Positions 17,366 through 26,845 of a stretch of 64,000 nt of DNA are shown here, in pieces. The translations under genes and the position numbers were made by a program. Location of the stretch: assembly GCA_000154345.1 (NCBI GenBank), contig DS480348.1, forward strand, positions 248,001 to 312,000, given 5' to 3'. Under the pieces are notes generated by a model. The model was not told where the DNA came from, searched no databases, and worked only from the letters and a program-made list of their open reading frames with translations. This DNA is from [Clostridium] leptum DSM 753 (lineage in GTDB: Bacteria > Bacillota > Clostridia > Oscillospirales > Acutalibacteraceae). The number at the start of each line of letters is the position of its first letter. The stretch's first letter is position 1.

Positions 17366-18838
17366 ATGAAAAAAAATATACGGATTATGATTATCACAGT
17401 GGCCGCTGTCATTATCCTGGTGGCCATGCTGCTGATACTGATGAATCTGCCCTCGTCGGATGGGGGCGGCGCTTCCAGTACAGCCTCCAGTACGTCGATT
17501 TCCCTTAACACTAAGACTGCGGACGACGTTTCCAAGGTGGAAGTAAAAAACAACAGCGACAGCTATACGGTGGAGATGAAAAGTGAGGATAGCTACAGCG
17601 TAGAAGGATTGGATGGATTTGATCTGAATAAGACGTCTATTTCTGCGTTGAAATCAGACAGCGCCGGCGTGGCGGCTACCCAGCTAGTAAAGGAGCAGGC
17701 GGAAGATCTGTCTATCTACGGCCTGGACAGCCCGAAAGCGGAAGCGACAATCACTTATAAGGATGGGGAAACCCTTTCTCTCGCGGTGGGAAATGAAGCG
17801 GCCGGCGATGCCGGCACCTATGTAACGGTGAATGGCGAAAGCAGGGTTTACCTGTTCAACAGCGCCAAGGTGGATACCTTCGCTTACCCTCTGCTGGAGT
17901 ATGTTTCCAAGGAAATTACACCCTCCCAGGAGGAAGCGGTGGCGGCGGCCAACGGCGGAGAGGTTTCGTCCAGCTCCGACGGACAGACGCAGACTCCTCA
18001 ATTCGCAAAAATGACCCTTTCCGGCACGGTACGGGAAGAGCCTATCGTGGTGGAGCCGGCGGAGGCGATTTCCGGGATCTCCCAGTTCAATATTACCTCT
18101 CCTAAGGAAAAAGCTGCTGACTATACCAAGATTTCCGAGTATGTGGGTGCGGTATATGGCTTGACTGCCGACGAGGTAGTGGCCGTCAATCCTACAGACG
18201 CGGATTTAGAGTCCTTCGGGTTGAAGGAGCCTTATTCAAAAATAGTCGCCGATTTCGATGTGGGCACGGTAACTTTGCTTGCTTCCTCCCCGGATGCGGC
18301 GGGAAATGTGTACGTGATGAACGGCGACAGAACCAATGTGGTTTATCGTATAGAAGCGGAAACGCTGACTTGGCTTAGCGCCACCTATACTGATTTGGCT
18401 TCCAAGCTGCTCTTTACCCCCAATATCAAGGATGTCAAAACTATGACGGTGACGACTCCGGACAAAACCTATGTGTTTAACCTGACCAGCGTGGTGGACG
18501 AGGACAACGAGAACAGCTTTACTACTACGATCACCTATGAGGGGAAAGAGCTGGATGAGGAAATCTTTAAGGATTACTATCAAAATATGATTTCCGTTTC
18601 TACAGATGAGGAAACAACGGAGCAGCCTACGGGCGACCCCATTTTCTCTGTAAAGTATGAGTACGCCGATACCAGCCGTACCCCCGATGTTGTGGAATTT
18701 TATGACGCGGGATCTAGAAGAGTGTTTATCGTCTTCAACGGTAAGTGCGATTCCTTGACCGTTTCTACGTATGTAGATAAAATGGTTCAGGACAGCGAAA
18801 AGGTAGTCAACGGAGAAGAAATTACGGCTGTAATTTAA
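17366..18838 (+). CDS. DUF4340-domain membrane-anchored protein
   Basis: 490 residues, one N-terminal membrane anchor (IMIITVAAVIILVAMLLILM), a Ser/Thr-rich linker, then repeated beta-rich DUF4340 units; 'DVSKVEVKNNSDSYTVEM', 'SIYGLDSPKAEATITY' and 'LESFGLKEPYSKIVADF' show the recurring unit. Only 2 bp separate it from the GldG-like gene. DUF4340 proteins regularly accompany gldAFG-type operons; function unknown, presumably an outer-face component. The operon ends at the terminator at 18863-18899. Confidence 0.88.
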   Translation: MKKNIRIMIITVAAVIILVAMLLILMNLPSSDGGGASSTASSTSISLNTKTADDVSKVEVKNNSDSYTVEMKSEDSYSVEGLDGFDLNKTSISALKSDSAGVAATQLVKEQAEDLSIYGLDSPKAEATITYKDGETLSLAVGNEAAGDAGTYVTVNGESRVYLFNSAKVDTFAYPLLEYVSKEITPSQEEAVAAANGGEVSSSSDGQTQTPQFAKMTLSGTVREEPIVVEPAEAISGISQFNITSPKEKAADYTKISEYVGAVYGLTADEVVAVNPTDADLESFGLKEPYSKIVADFDVGTVTLLASSPDAAGNVYVMNGDRTNVVYRIEAETLTWLSATYTDLASKLLFTPNIKDVKTMTVTTPDKTYVFNLTSVVDEDNENSFTTTITYEGKELDEEIFKDYYQNMISVSTDEETTEQPTGDPIFSVKYEYADTSRTPDVVEFYDAGSRRVFIVFNGKCDSLTVSTYVDKMVQDSEKVVNGEEITAVI

Positions 18839-18862
18839 ACATTTGCGAAACGGTAGTTAGGA

Positions 18863-18899
18863 AGGGCCGGTCTCACAGCGAGACCGGCCCTTTTCCTTT
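18863..18899 (+). terminator. Intrinsic terminator of the ABC-2 operon
   Basis: Stem GGGCCGGTCTC/GAGACCGGCCC with 4-nt loop, then TTTTCCTTT. Confidence 0.9.
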
Positions 18900-19060
18900 G
18901 ACGGCTGAAAACAATTTAAATGATAAAATTGTGATTTGTTAAAACGCTGTAATTGCCTCTAATTACCTTACGCATGAATGAAGCTTGGTGAATTTGTTAA
19001 AAAGCGAAGAAAGCTTTAGAGGAAAGCCTTAAGTGATAAAAGCAAGCGGCTCCACAAACT

Positions 19061-19094
19061 AGGAGCGGGAGACTGCCGGCAGCCTCCCGCTCCT
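19061..19094 (-). terminator. Strong hairpin, probable terminator of the second yfhO-like gene
   Basis: Arms AGGAGCGGGAG/CTCCCGCTCCT enclose a smaller palindrome CTGCCGGCAG. On the minus strand it is followed by a weakly T-rich stretch. It lies about 75 bp beyond the stop codon at 19170. The stretch 18900-19169 holds nothing else I recognise. Confidence 0.6.
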
Positions 19095-19169
19095 GGAATA
19101 TTCCTGTTTGTTTAGGAGCTTTTCTTGATTTTTCTATGAATTAAAGCGATCTGGAGACTTTATTGGACC

Positions 19170-21578
19170 TTATTTGATCCGGTAGATCTTTCTGTGAAGC
19201 TTAGGATGCTTTTGATCCCATTTTCTCATCAGAATAAGATAAGCCGCGAATAAAAGAAGGAAGCCCACGGTAATCAAGGCGCCTGCCTTTAACCCTGGGG
19301 TGGTATAGTTGAAGCGGATGGTGCTTTCTGTGTTGGCTGGTACCCTAACCGCCATAAATCCTACGTTTACCTTCTCGATAATAGCTTCCTCACCGTTTAC
19401 TGTAGCGCTCCAGCCCGCTTCCCAGGGAACGCTGAAGAATACCAGTTCATCCTGCGCCCCGGCAGTATAGGTGGCGGTGAAGCCATAGTTATCTCTGGTG
19501 AAGGTGGAGCAGGTATCTGATTTTCGATTGAGACAATCCTGGTAGTAATCAGCTTCTCCATAACGGAAGCTGTCTGTGGGAGCCTGGGTCAGAATATCCT
19601 TGTTTCGCTCCACAGCGTCATCTTCCAGCACGATGGCTTTTAAAAGAGCCAAATGCCGTGAGGATTCCGCAATATTATCATATTGCTCCCTGGTCATGTA
19701 TTGGTCATAGGTAAAGCCATAAGGAATAAAATACCGGTTTTCCCAGATGTCGAAGCCATTCTGTGTGTCGTAGAAGCTCCAGCCAGGCATTTTCGTGTCG
19801 CTGGAATTGGTAGAGGACTCGAATTCCTCTGTATCTCCAGTGTAGTCGAACAGCCAGCGGGTAGAAGTCAAAGCCCTAAGGCCGTAAACGTCTGTCTCCG
19901 GCCGGGAGCCTACATCCCTGGTAACACCGATGGAAGGGTAAAATTCCATAATAGAGCCAGGTACAATGCTGTGGAACGCTTGAATCGTCGGCATCTGCCA
20001 AAACATAGCCTGATTGTCCATACCCTCGTAAATATCAATACGGCTTTCTACATCGGAGTCCGGCAGATCAATGTCTTCCCCCTGGTTCAAGGAGTAGGGA
20101 ATGATAAAGTTGTGGGTGTCATAGGACTGCGCTTTGCCGAGGCCGATGAGATAGGCCGCGTAAATCACGGTAATCACGGATACGGAAACCATGGTAACCC
20201 GATAGAACATTTTCCGATCCCGCTTTAAAAAACGGAGAGCGATAATCAGCAGCAGTAAGCTGGCAAACGCAATCGCCACATAAATCCAAAAACGGTCGGG
20301 ATACTGCATCAAGCCGAACCTGGTCGTGGTGGTCCCGTCGTCGTTGCTGATTTCCTGGGGGATAAAGGCGATGGGAATAGCGATAGCGGCGATAATACCC
20401 ATAGTCCATTTGATGGAACGCTTCCAATCCACCTGTACGCTTTCCAGGCTTCTAACGGTGGCCAGAGACATCATCAGAGTCAGCATGTAGAACCACCGGG
20501 CGTAATAGCTGGAATTGAACAGCTGAAACGCGCTGTTTAAAATGGGAACCATCGCCATAAAGAAAAGGATAATCAACAGGCGTTTCAGCCAGTCCCGCTT
20601 TTGAGTTTGCAGCCAAGCGATCACGCCGCTCATGCTGAACAGCGGCAGCCAGGCCCCCAAGGAGGCCCATTTAGCGTTGGAATCGGGGGTGAAGTTCGGC
20701 CTTGCCGGGATGTCCGGCGGAAAGAAAAGACACTGAAGAATATGGACGTAACGCTGTTCGTTGCCGTAAAGGAGAGCCCCCCAGCCCTGAGGCGGGTTGT
20801 CGATTCTCGGGTTTTGGATCACCGCCAAAACAGTGGGAAGCAGGAGCACCGCGGTTAAGCCAACGCCGACCACAGCTTCAAACAGAAGCCAGAAAAATTC
20901 TCCTAAGGTAATTTTCCAGGAGTTGGCGAACATGCGCACAAACCAGTAAATCAGGCAGAAGGCCACCATGCCGGTAAAGAAATAGTAATTGACAAAGCAG
21001 CAAGCGAACACCGCCAGCGCGAACAGCCCGCGCCGCTTTGTAGCCATATACTCGTCAAGGGCCGCCAGCAGCAGCGGGAAAAAGATAATCGCTTCATGAA
21101 AGTGATTAAAAAAGATGTTATAGATCGAATAGCCGGAAAAGGCGTAAAGCATGGCGCCGATTAAGGCGGTGTTTTGGTTTCGGACATACCGTTTTAAATA
21201 GAGATAGGCAGTGAGAGAAGCACAGCCCATTTTCAGCATCAGCAGAGGCCCCATTAAATAGGGAACCGCGTGGCTGGGGAAAGGGAGCGTCAGCCAAAAG
21301 AAGGGGCTGCCCAGCAAATAGAAGGTATAGGAGCCGATAGTGTTGGCCCCTAGGTCGGTGGTCCAGCTCCAAAAGAAATTTCCCGAGCGGATCGCGTCAT
21401 GGATCATCTGGTAAAACGGTACCTGCTGAACATTGAAGTCCCCGTAATAGAGGAAATATCCCTGATCATAAAGGATAAAAGGAAGGAAAAAGATGACGGA
21501 AACGCCGAAGCCCAGGAGAAACGCCTTTAGATGCCATCGTTCACGCCGTCCTGTAGGGCGAAGAGAATAAGGATACAA
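19170..21578 (-). CDS. YfhO-family polytopic membrane protein (second copy)
   Basis: About 802 residues from a TTG start at 21578, chosen because GGAGGTG lies 8 nt upstream; an ATG 42 bp further upstream (21620) would place that SD inside the gene and has none of its own. About a dozen hydrophobic segments precede a soluble C-terminal domain with a final membrane helix and basic tail (MRKWDQKHPKLHRKIYRIK). The membrane-proximal sequence YGDFNVQQVPFYQMIHDAI is the family's conserved first loop, likely part of the polyprenyl-phosphate-sugar site. It is clearly diverged from the copy at 1132-3711. Role inferred: adding sugars to wall polymers or lipids at the outer face. Confidence 0.87.
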   Translation of the reverse strand: MYPYSLRPTGRRERWHLKAFLLGFGVSVIFFLPFILYDQGYFLYYGDFNVQQVPFYQMIHDAIRSGNFFWSWTTDLGANTIGSYTFYLLGSPFFWLTLPFPSHAVPYLMGPLLMLKMGCASLTAYLYLKRYVRNQNTALIGAMLYAFSGYSIYNIFFNHFHEAIIFFPLLLAALDEYMATKRRGLFALAVFACCFVNYYFFTGMVAFCLIYWFVRMFANSWKITLGEFFWLLFEAVVGVGLTAVLLLPTVLAVIQNPRIDNPPQGWGALLYGNEQRYVHILQCLFFPPDIPARPNFTPDSNAKWASLGAWLPLFSMSGVIAWLQTQKRDWLKRLLIILFFMAMVPILNSAFQLFNSSYYARWFYMLTLMMSLATVRSLESVQVDWKRSIKWTMGIIAAIAIPIAFIPQEISNDDGTTTTRFGLMQYPDRFWIYVAIAFASLLLLIIALRFLKRDRKMFYRVTMVSVSVITVIYAAYLIGLGKAQSYDTHNFIIPYSLNQGEDIDLPDSDVESRIDIYEGMDNQAMFWQMPTIQAFHSIVPGSIMEFYPSIGVTRDVGSRPETDVYGLRALTSTRWLFDYTGDTEEFESSTNSSDTKMPGWSFYDTQNGFDIWENRYFIPYGFTYDQYMTREQYDNIAESSRHLALLKAIVLEDDAVERNKDILTQAPTDSFRYGEADYYQDCLNRKSDTCSTFTRDNYGFTATYTAGAQDELVFFSVPWEAGWSATVNGEEAIIEKVNVGFMAVRVPANTESTIRFNYTTPGLKAGALITVGFLLLFAAYLILMRKWDQKHPKLHRKIYRIK

Positions 21579-21976
21579 AAAAACACCTCCGGATGAATGC
21601 TTTGAAAATATAATGATCAAAAGATAATAGCTGATATCAGTACATCAGGCCTTATTTGCGCTTTTCCTTGTTAACCGCTGTCGGCAAAATACCGGGATTT
21701 ATTGAATTAAAATTTGCCCTGCCACAGCGCCTCGCGGTTCGCAGAAAGTTAAAGCGGCTCTATTGCTGCTTTGGCTCAGAAGTTAATTGCCTGTTAGGCT
21801 TATTGCAGAATGCGGGGAGTTTAAGAACCCGTAACATATATCTTTTATTATAGCATATCGCTGAGTAAAAAAAATACTGGAATTTGGAAAAGCTTTCAAT
21901 TATACTAAAAAATGTATGGAATTTAGAAAGCTGATTATGCTGATATTGAGGATATGAAAAAAGGAGAAGCTGTTTT
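21579..21976. other. Divergent control region between yfhO-like and yfbR-like genes
   Basis: A possible promoter toward 21977 is TGGAAT (21878-21883), 17 bp, TATACT (21901-21906). It is flanked by two near-identical copies of GGAATTTGGAAAAGCT (21879-21894) and GGAATTTAGAAAGCT (21918-21932), whose ends also form an inverted repeat (AGCTTTC/GAAAGCT). This could be an operator. Confidence 0.4.
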
Positions 21977-22582
21977 ATGGAACAGGAGGCACAAAGCATG
22001 AAGGGATACCATTTTTACGCAATGCTGTCCCGCATGAAATATATCAATCGCTGGGGCCTTATGCGGAATACACGGGAAGAAAATATTTGTGAGCATAGCT
22101 TAGAGGTAGCCATGATCGCCCACAGTTTGGCGGTTCTGAAAAATCAGCGGTTCGGCGGCAAAGTGAATCCGGAAAGGGCGGCTCTCTTAGGAATGTTTCA
22201 CGACGCTGCTGAGATTATTACCGGAGACCTTCCAACGCCTGTTAAATATTTCAATTCAGAAATCCGCGCCGCTTATCAGGAAGTGGAGAACATGGCGAAG
22301 GACAGGCTCCTTTCCATGCTGCCGGAGGACCTGCGGCCAGTATACGAACCTCTGCTTTCCCCTGGTGAGGAAGAACAAGAAATTTTGCATTTGGTGAAGG
22401 CGGCGGATAAAATATCGGCGCTGATAAAATGCATTGAGGAGAAAAGCATGGGCAACGCGGAATTTTGCCAGGCGGAGCTTGCGCTGCGGGAGGCTGTCAG
22501 CCGTTTAAGATGCCCGGAGGCAGACTGCTTTTTAAACGAGTTTTTACCTTCCTACAGCCTGACGCTGGATGAGCAGGAATAA
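21977..22582 (+). CDS. YfbR-like 5'-deoxynucleotidase (HD domain)
   Basis: 201 residues. HD-domain metal ligands are visible: EHSLEVAMIAH (His), MFHDAAEIITGD (His-Asp) and a later Asp in KAADKISALIKC. The start YHFYAMLSRMKYINRWGLMRNT and the metal-site spacing match E. coli YfbR, which dephosphorylates deoxyribonucleoside 5'-monophosphates. The enzyme is cytoplasmic and helps nucleotide salvage. ATG 21977 follows aaaaaggagaagc; an internal ATG at codon 8 is possible. Monocistronic. Confidence 0.92.
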   Translation: MEQEAQSMKGYHFYAMLSRMKYINRWGLMRNTREENICEHSLEVAMIAHSLAVLKNQRFGGKVNPERAALLGMFHDAAEIITGDLPTPVKYFNSEIRAAYQEVENMAKDRLLSMLPEDLRPVYEPLLSPGEEEQEILHLVKAADKISALIKCIEEKSMGNAEFCQAELALREAVSRLRCPEADCFLNEFLPSYSLTLDEQE

Positions 22583-22867
22583 AGCCGGCGCTTTGCGATT
22601 TTTGTGTTAACCTTTGCGGGCATGCAGGAATATTTTGTTTTTTGCTTTAAGCTGACGCTCGGCTGCTAGACGCGCCGGCGGATAGGAGCGCCCAATGATC
22701 CAATAGGATAGCAATGGCTTGAGAGGGGGATTCTGCCATTCATTCATAAACGAGGTTTGCTTTGGCGATACGGTGCGGTGGAATCCTTGAAAAGGTGAAA
22801 CGAAGGATTTGTAAGAATTTGTTCACAAAAACGTTGCAGAAATCAAACAGGATTGCGGCAAAAAAAT

Positions 22868-22896
22868 TTGCCAACCTGCGAAATTTGTTGTATAAT
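22868..22896 (+). promoter_or_regulatory. Promoter for the LCP gene
   Basis: TTGCCA at 22868-22873, 17-bp spacer, TATAAT at 22891-22896, 50 bp before the start codon. The rest of 22583-22867 shows nothing I recognise. Confidence 0.75.
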
Positions 22897-22946
22897 GAAT
22901 CCTTGTTACAGCGGAATGACGATTTCCCCAAAGGAGCGTGAAATTC

Positions 22947-24134
22947 ATGGCGTCTAACCGAAGATACCAGGAACCACAGAATAGAGACATCTCCTCTAGA
23001 TCGAATGGGAAAAATCCATTTAAAAGGTCTACTGGAAGAAAAGTATCCAATGTGATTATAATAATATTGTGCGTCGTTTTTTCAGGCTTGGGAGGCGTGA
23101 TTGTATATGCTCATGGCCTGCTTGCAGGTATGTACCAAAATCTGGATTCCACGGTGTTGGACAGCAGCGCGAAGGAATCCCTTACCGCCAGCAGCAATTC
23201 CAGCAATACCAGCAGCATCGCGGAGATCCCCGCTAATATCGATGGCACCCTGATTAAGGATCCGATGGTGCTGAATATTATGCTGTTTGGTTCCGATGAG
23301 CGTCCGGGGGAAACCGGGTATGGCCGGTCTGATACCATGATGCTTCTGTCCATTGATAACCGGAATAAGAAGCTGAAGCTGACTTCCTTTATGCGGGACA
23401 CCTATGTTAACGTGCCGGAATGGGGAGATACGAAGCTGACCCACGCTTATTCCTATGGAGGACCGGCGCTTGCCATTGAGACTATCGAAAGAAATTTCGG
23501 AATCGATATTGACCGTTACGCTGTGGTTTATTTTGACACCTTCCCGGGTATCGTGGATACTCTGGGAGGCATCGAGGTGGAAATGACCCAAACAGAAGCG
23601 GATGTCATGAACGAGAGCGTAGGGCCGGAATTTGCGAATTTTACAGAGGGAAAAAATACTCTGAATGGGGCGACTGCCTTAGTTTATGTCAGAATCCGTT
23701 ATGGAGTGGGGGATGATTTCGGCAGAACGCAGCGGCAAAGGGATTTTATGCTTCAGGTGCTGAACAAGGTCAAAGGCACTCGGGATGTAGGAACTCTTTT
23801 AACCCTGCTGACAAAGATTCTTCCCGGCGTTACCACCAATATTTCAGTTAACGAAATGGCTGGCCTGGCGGGCGGCGCGATTTCCTCCTATATGGATTAT
23901 CCTATGTATCAATTCCGGCTTCCGGAGGATGGCGCCTTTTCTGCGGTTGATGTAGACGCGGGCAATGTGCTGGCGATTGACGACTGGGATGCGGCCAGAG
24001 AACATCTTCAGCGGTTTATTTACGAGGATACAGTAGATCCCATTTATGGCCCTTCCACTGAAACCTACGGCAGTGAAATGGGAAGCTCCAAAACCGCGGG
24101 TTCCTCTAGCTTGTCCGGGTATTCAGAGGACTGA
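22947..24134 (+). CDS. LytR-CpsA-Psr (LCP) family cell-wall ligase
   Basis: 395 residues: basic cytoplasmic N-terminus, one membrane helix (VIIIILCVVFSGLGGVIVYAHGLL), a short Ser-rich stretch, and an LCP domain. Motifs: NIMLFGSDER, GRSDTMMLLSID, SFMRDTYVNVP with the catalytic Arg, and a later YVRIRYGVGDDFGRTQRQRDFM with the conserved Arg pair. LCP enzymes attach teichoic acids or capsule to peptidoglycan, using undecaprenyl-linked donors. ATG 22947 is preferred to the in-frame GTG at 22938, which is too close to the aaaggagc SD. Ends before a strong terminator. Confidence 0.95.
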   Translation: MASNRRYQEPQNRDISSRSNGKNPFKRSTGRKVSNVIIIILCVVFSGLGGVIVYAHGLLAGMYQNLDSTVLDSSAKESLTASSNSSNTSSIAEIPANIDGTLIKDPMVLNIMLFGSDERPGETGYGRSDTMMLLSIDNRNKKLKLTSFMRDTYVNVPEWGDTKLTHAYSYGGPALAIETIERNFGIDIDRYAVVYFDTFPGIVDTLGGIEVEMTQTEADVMNESVGPEFANFTEGKNTLNGATALVYVRIRYGVGDDFGRTQRQRDFMLQVLNKVKGTRDVGTLLTLLTKILPGVTTNISVNEMAGLAGGAISSYMDYPMYQFRLPEDGAFSAVDVDAGNVLAIDDWDAAREHLQRFIYEDTVDPIYGPSTETYGSEMGSSKTAGSSSLSGYSED

Positions 24135-24170
24135 TGAACTGCAAGGATGGTCAGTGATTCAAACAAATAA

Positions 24171-24208
24171 AAAAGCCATTGCGGAATGCTTCCGCAATGG
24201 CTTTTTTT
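24171..24208 (+). terminator. Intrinsic terminator of the LCP gene
   Basis: Stem AGCCATTGCGGAA/TTCCGCAATGGCT with a 3-nt loop and a run of seven T. Confidence 0.93.
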
Positions 24209-24308
24209 AGTTTGTGATTTCTGCTAATTCTGATTTTAGGTGTTCCTGTGATTGGATGTGCCTATGATATTATCTGTATTACGCCCAGGCTGCTACAGCA
24301 TTTTACCA

Positions 24309-24563
24309 TTAAGGCTTCTTGAGAAGTAGGGTGGTTTCCCCTTGATTTAGAGAAAGAATTTTTTGCTGGATGCGAGGATGCCGAAGCTCGCTGCGGACCA
24401 TATTTTTTAAAGCGCTGCCGCCATGATAGCCGTGGATCACCACGATTTCACGAATGCTTTTATCCGCTCTTCCGATCAGCGTTTCTAATTCGCGCTTTGC
24501 CTCCAGCACACGCATACCATGGATATCTGCCTCTATGGTCCAACCATATTTTCTTTCCAGCAT
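24309..24563 (-). CDS. Smr-domain protein
   Basis: 84 residues, essentially a stand-alone Smr domain: DIHGMRVLEAKRELETLI followed by VVIHGYHGGSALKNMVR. The HGxxxxEA and hGxGxG-like loops are the nucleic-acid-binding/nuclease motifs of the C-terminal domain of MutS2. The second loop reads HGYHGGSAL, close to but not exactly the consensus HGKG. Stand-alone Smr proteins may nick DNA or RNA; the role here is unknown. It starts 4 bp after the upstream lipoprotein gene ends, so it is probably co-translated with it. Confidence 0.85.
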   Translation of the reverse strand: MLERKYGWTIEADIHGMRVLEAKRELETLIGRADKSIREIVVIHGYHGGSALKNMVRSELRHPRIQQKILSLNQGETTLLLKKP

Positions 24564-24567
24564 ACCG

Positions 24568-26418
24568 TCAATCCTTTCCAGCCCGTTTATCGATGGGGTG
24601 AGCCTTTAAATCCACGCCGCATTGGGTGCAGTACCGCATTCCTTCATATAAAACCGCGCCGCATTGGGGACAAAACTCTTCTAATACTAAAAATTCAGGT
24701 TCCGGCTTTTTCTTTCGCAGCGCTGCCCGCTGGAACCGGAAAAACACGGCTGCGGAAGCCAGCAGAATCAGCAGTATCCCGGTCCCTGCCGCCAGCCAGA
24801 AAACAGGATTCCAGCTTTTATTGACCATTGTCAAAACGACCGCTCCCTGGGCAGAAATTGTCTTTCCGGCCTGGGCTTGGTCACCGTCAAAGGCCTGGCG
24901 CTCTCCGGAACTGTCAGTTTGAAGAAATTCATCAAGGGTACGGCTGGAAAAATAATGGTAGGTAGGCTGGCCGCTAAAGCCTATTTTTTTCAGAAAGGAG
25001 GAAAGCTCCAATCGATCCTCTAAATTATCGTAGGAAAACGGCGAGAATCCGCTCTGCTGGGTAAGGCTTACCGTATTACCCTCGCCGAAGATCAGCGTTT
25101 GATCGCTGGTGATTTCACTGGGAGAGCCGGTAATTGTGACTGCGCATCGGTTTCCCTTTGCCTGCACATCGGTGAATTGAGTGGGTAGGGAAGAAAAATA
25201 ATCCTTGGCTTTTTCCGGCCCGCCTGGATCTCCCGTAAAAGAAAGGGTTAAGCTTCTTTGGTAAATACCGCTATCCTGCTCCGTAAGAGAAACGCTCACT
25301 GCGGAAACCGAATATTTATCGCTGCTTTTTAGCGAAATCTCCAGGAGAGAAGCGTCTCCTTGAAACTGAAACTCATTGTTTTCCACAGCACTGCTGGGAT
25401 CTACCGCTTGGCCCTCGTTTTTTAAAGAAACCTGAGAAATACCCGAGTGATCCTTGGTGCTGAAAGTATAGCTTACAAAGGTTTTCCCCTCACGGTTTGA
25501 GGGAAAGGAAGAAAAATCCAGGGTTTCCCGAAATACATGCCGGGCGCTGAACAGGGTCTGTTCTGTAGAGGTAAGCTCCGCCTTAGGGGTGTCGCTGTCC
25601 AATGCCTGCCGGGTGAGCGCTGAGAGCTCTTCAGCGTCTCCCGCTTCAAAGGATACGGTGAAAACCCGGCCGGTGGCAATGGCTTTCCAGCTGCTTTTCC
25701 CGTTTTCCGGTACCAGCGTGGCCATATATCGCTCCAATTGCACGCCGAAAGCGTCGCAGGCGGTTTGCGGGATTTGGTAGGAAAGGGAACGGTGATAGGA
25801 GCCGTCTGGCAAAAGCTCGGTATGGATTGCGATTTTGTCGATTGGCTGATAATCCAATGTGAAAAGTTCCAGCCTGTCCCCGGAAGAAACCAGCCGGCTC
25901 TCCAGCTGGATTTCATTACCGCTCAAGGTGAAAAGAGTATCTTGCTCGGCCAGAAGCCCCTCCTTTTTCGCTTGTACAGAAAGCCAGTCCATCAGATCCT
26001 GAGAAGTGAAGCCTTCCCGCAGGGACTGCCCCTGGGCAAACAGATTATCGGGACTGGAATAGTAAAGCTCGGCCTCCCTGCCTAGTAAAGCGGATACCTT
26101 TTGCCGGTAATCCGAAATATTATCAAAGGAGAGAGTGAAGCGGTAGTTTGTGTGGAACCGGCCCTGACTCTTCTCATAGGTAAGCTCCGGAGGGCAATGA
26201 ATGGATAGAAACGCGTCAAAAGCGGCCTCTCCGCCGTCTATTTTTTCGGAAAGCCCGTTGTTGGCGATCACGCAATTTATAACGCGCTCGCCGGAGCCGT
26301 CGGGGTTTAAGGTCAGGCGGGTATCCGGCTGGCGGACGGAGCAGCCGCAGAGCAGGCATAACAGAAAAATCAGGAGAAGCGGCGGCAAAAGCCGTGTGAG
26401 CCGCTGTCGTTGTTTCAT
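24568..26418 (-). CDS. Lipoprotein with C-terminal membrane helix and zinc ribbon
   Basis: 616 residues. Signal peptide with lipobox (LLCLLCGC, Cys about 23); long extracytoplasmic beta-rich region with several repeats of 'S.EA..EELSAL'-like units; a C-terminal membrane helix (VFWLAAGTGILLILLASAAVFF, about 545-566); then a cytoplasmic zinc ribbon CPQCGAVLYEGMRYCTQCG with four cysteines. A protein tethered at both ends, lipid outside and zinc ribbon inside, is unusual. ATG 26418 was chosen for its strong aggagggg SD and because it gives a clean signal peptide; an upstream in-frame start at 26505 does not. Function unknown. Confidence 0.8.
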   Translation of the reverse strand: MKQRQRLTRLLPPLLLIFLLCLLCGCSVRQPDTRLTLNPDGSGERVINCVIANNGLSEKIDGGEAAFDAFLSIHCPPELTYEKSQGRFHTNYRFTLSFDNISDYRQKVSALLGREAELYYSSPDNLFAQGQSLREGFTSQDLMDWLSVQAKKEGLLAEQDTLFTLSGNEIQLESRLVSSGDRLELFTLDYQPIDKIAIHTELLPDGSYHRSLSYQIPQTACDAFGVQLERYMATLVPENGKSSWKAIATGRVFTVSFEAGDAEELSALTRQALDSDTPKAELTSTEQTLFSARHVFRETLDFSSFPSNREGKTFVSYTFSTKDHSGISQVSLKNEGQAVDPSSAVENNEFQFQGDASLLEISLKSSDKYSVSAVSVSLTEQDSGIYQRSLTLSFTGDPGGPEKAKDYFSSLPTQFTDVQAKGNRCAVTITGSPSEITSDQTLIFGEGNTVSLTQQSGFSPFSYDNLEDRLELSSFLKKIGFSGQPTYHYFSSRTLDEFLQTDSSGERQAFDGDQAQAGKTISAQGAVVLTMVNKSWNPVFWLAAGTGILLILLASAAVFFRFQRAALRKKKPEPEFLVLEEFCPQCGAVLYEGMRYCTQCGVDLKAHPIDKRAGKD

Positions 26419-26749
26419 AAAACCCCTCCTTTCAGTTACAAAACCATTATACAATCTTTTATATCCTATTTCTACATCCACCTGATGATTTATAAAATTT
26501 TGCAAAAGGAAAATTCAGCTTCCCCTTAAAAAGGATTGAAAGCACTTCACAAAAAACAGCATAAAAAGCATTTTTGGGCTCGTATCGCTTTCGCAAGGGC
26601 GGACCGCGCTTCGCTATATGGAAACGCTTTTGACAGACGCCGGGGCGAAGCCTTTGATTTTGCATGATTGGTACCTTTTGCTATTTATGATTTTAACCGG
26701 CAGGTTTGGAGAGACGGCTGAAAAACCGACGGTTTTCCGCTGGTTCGTC

Positions 26750-26778
26750 TTGGAACCCATTCCCATTTGTGCTATAAT
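26750..26778 (+). promoter_or_regulatory. Promoter for the unknown 391-residue protein gene
   Basis: TTGGAA at 26750-26755, 17-bp spacer, TATAAT at 26773-26778. No other elements recognised in 26419-26845. Confidence 0.6.
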
Positions 26779-26845
26779 AACCCCATACCTTACCATTTTC
26801 AATTCGCTCCTGCTGGAAGGCTGGAGAAAGAAGGGAGTCATCGCT

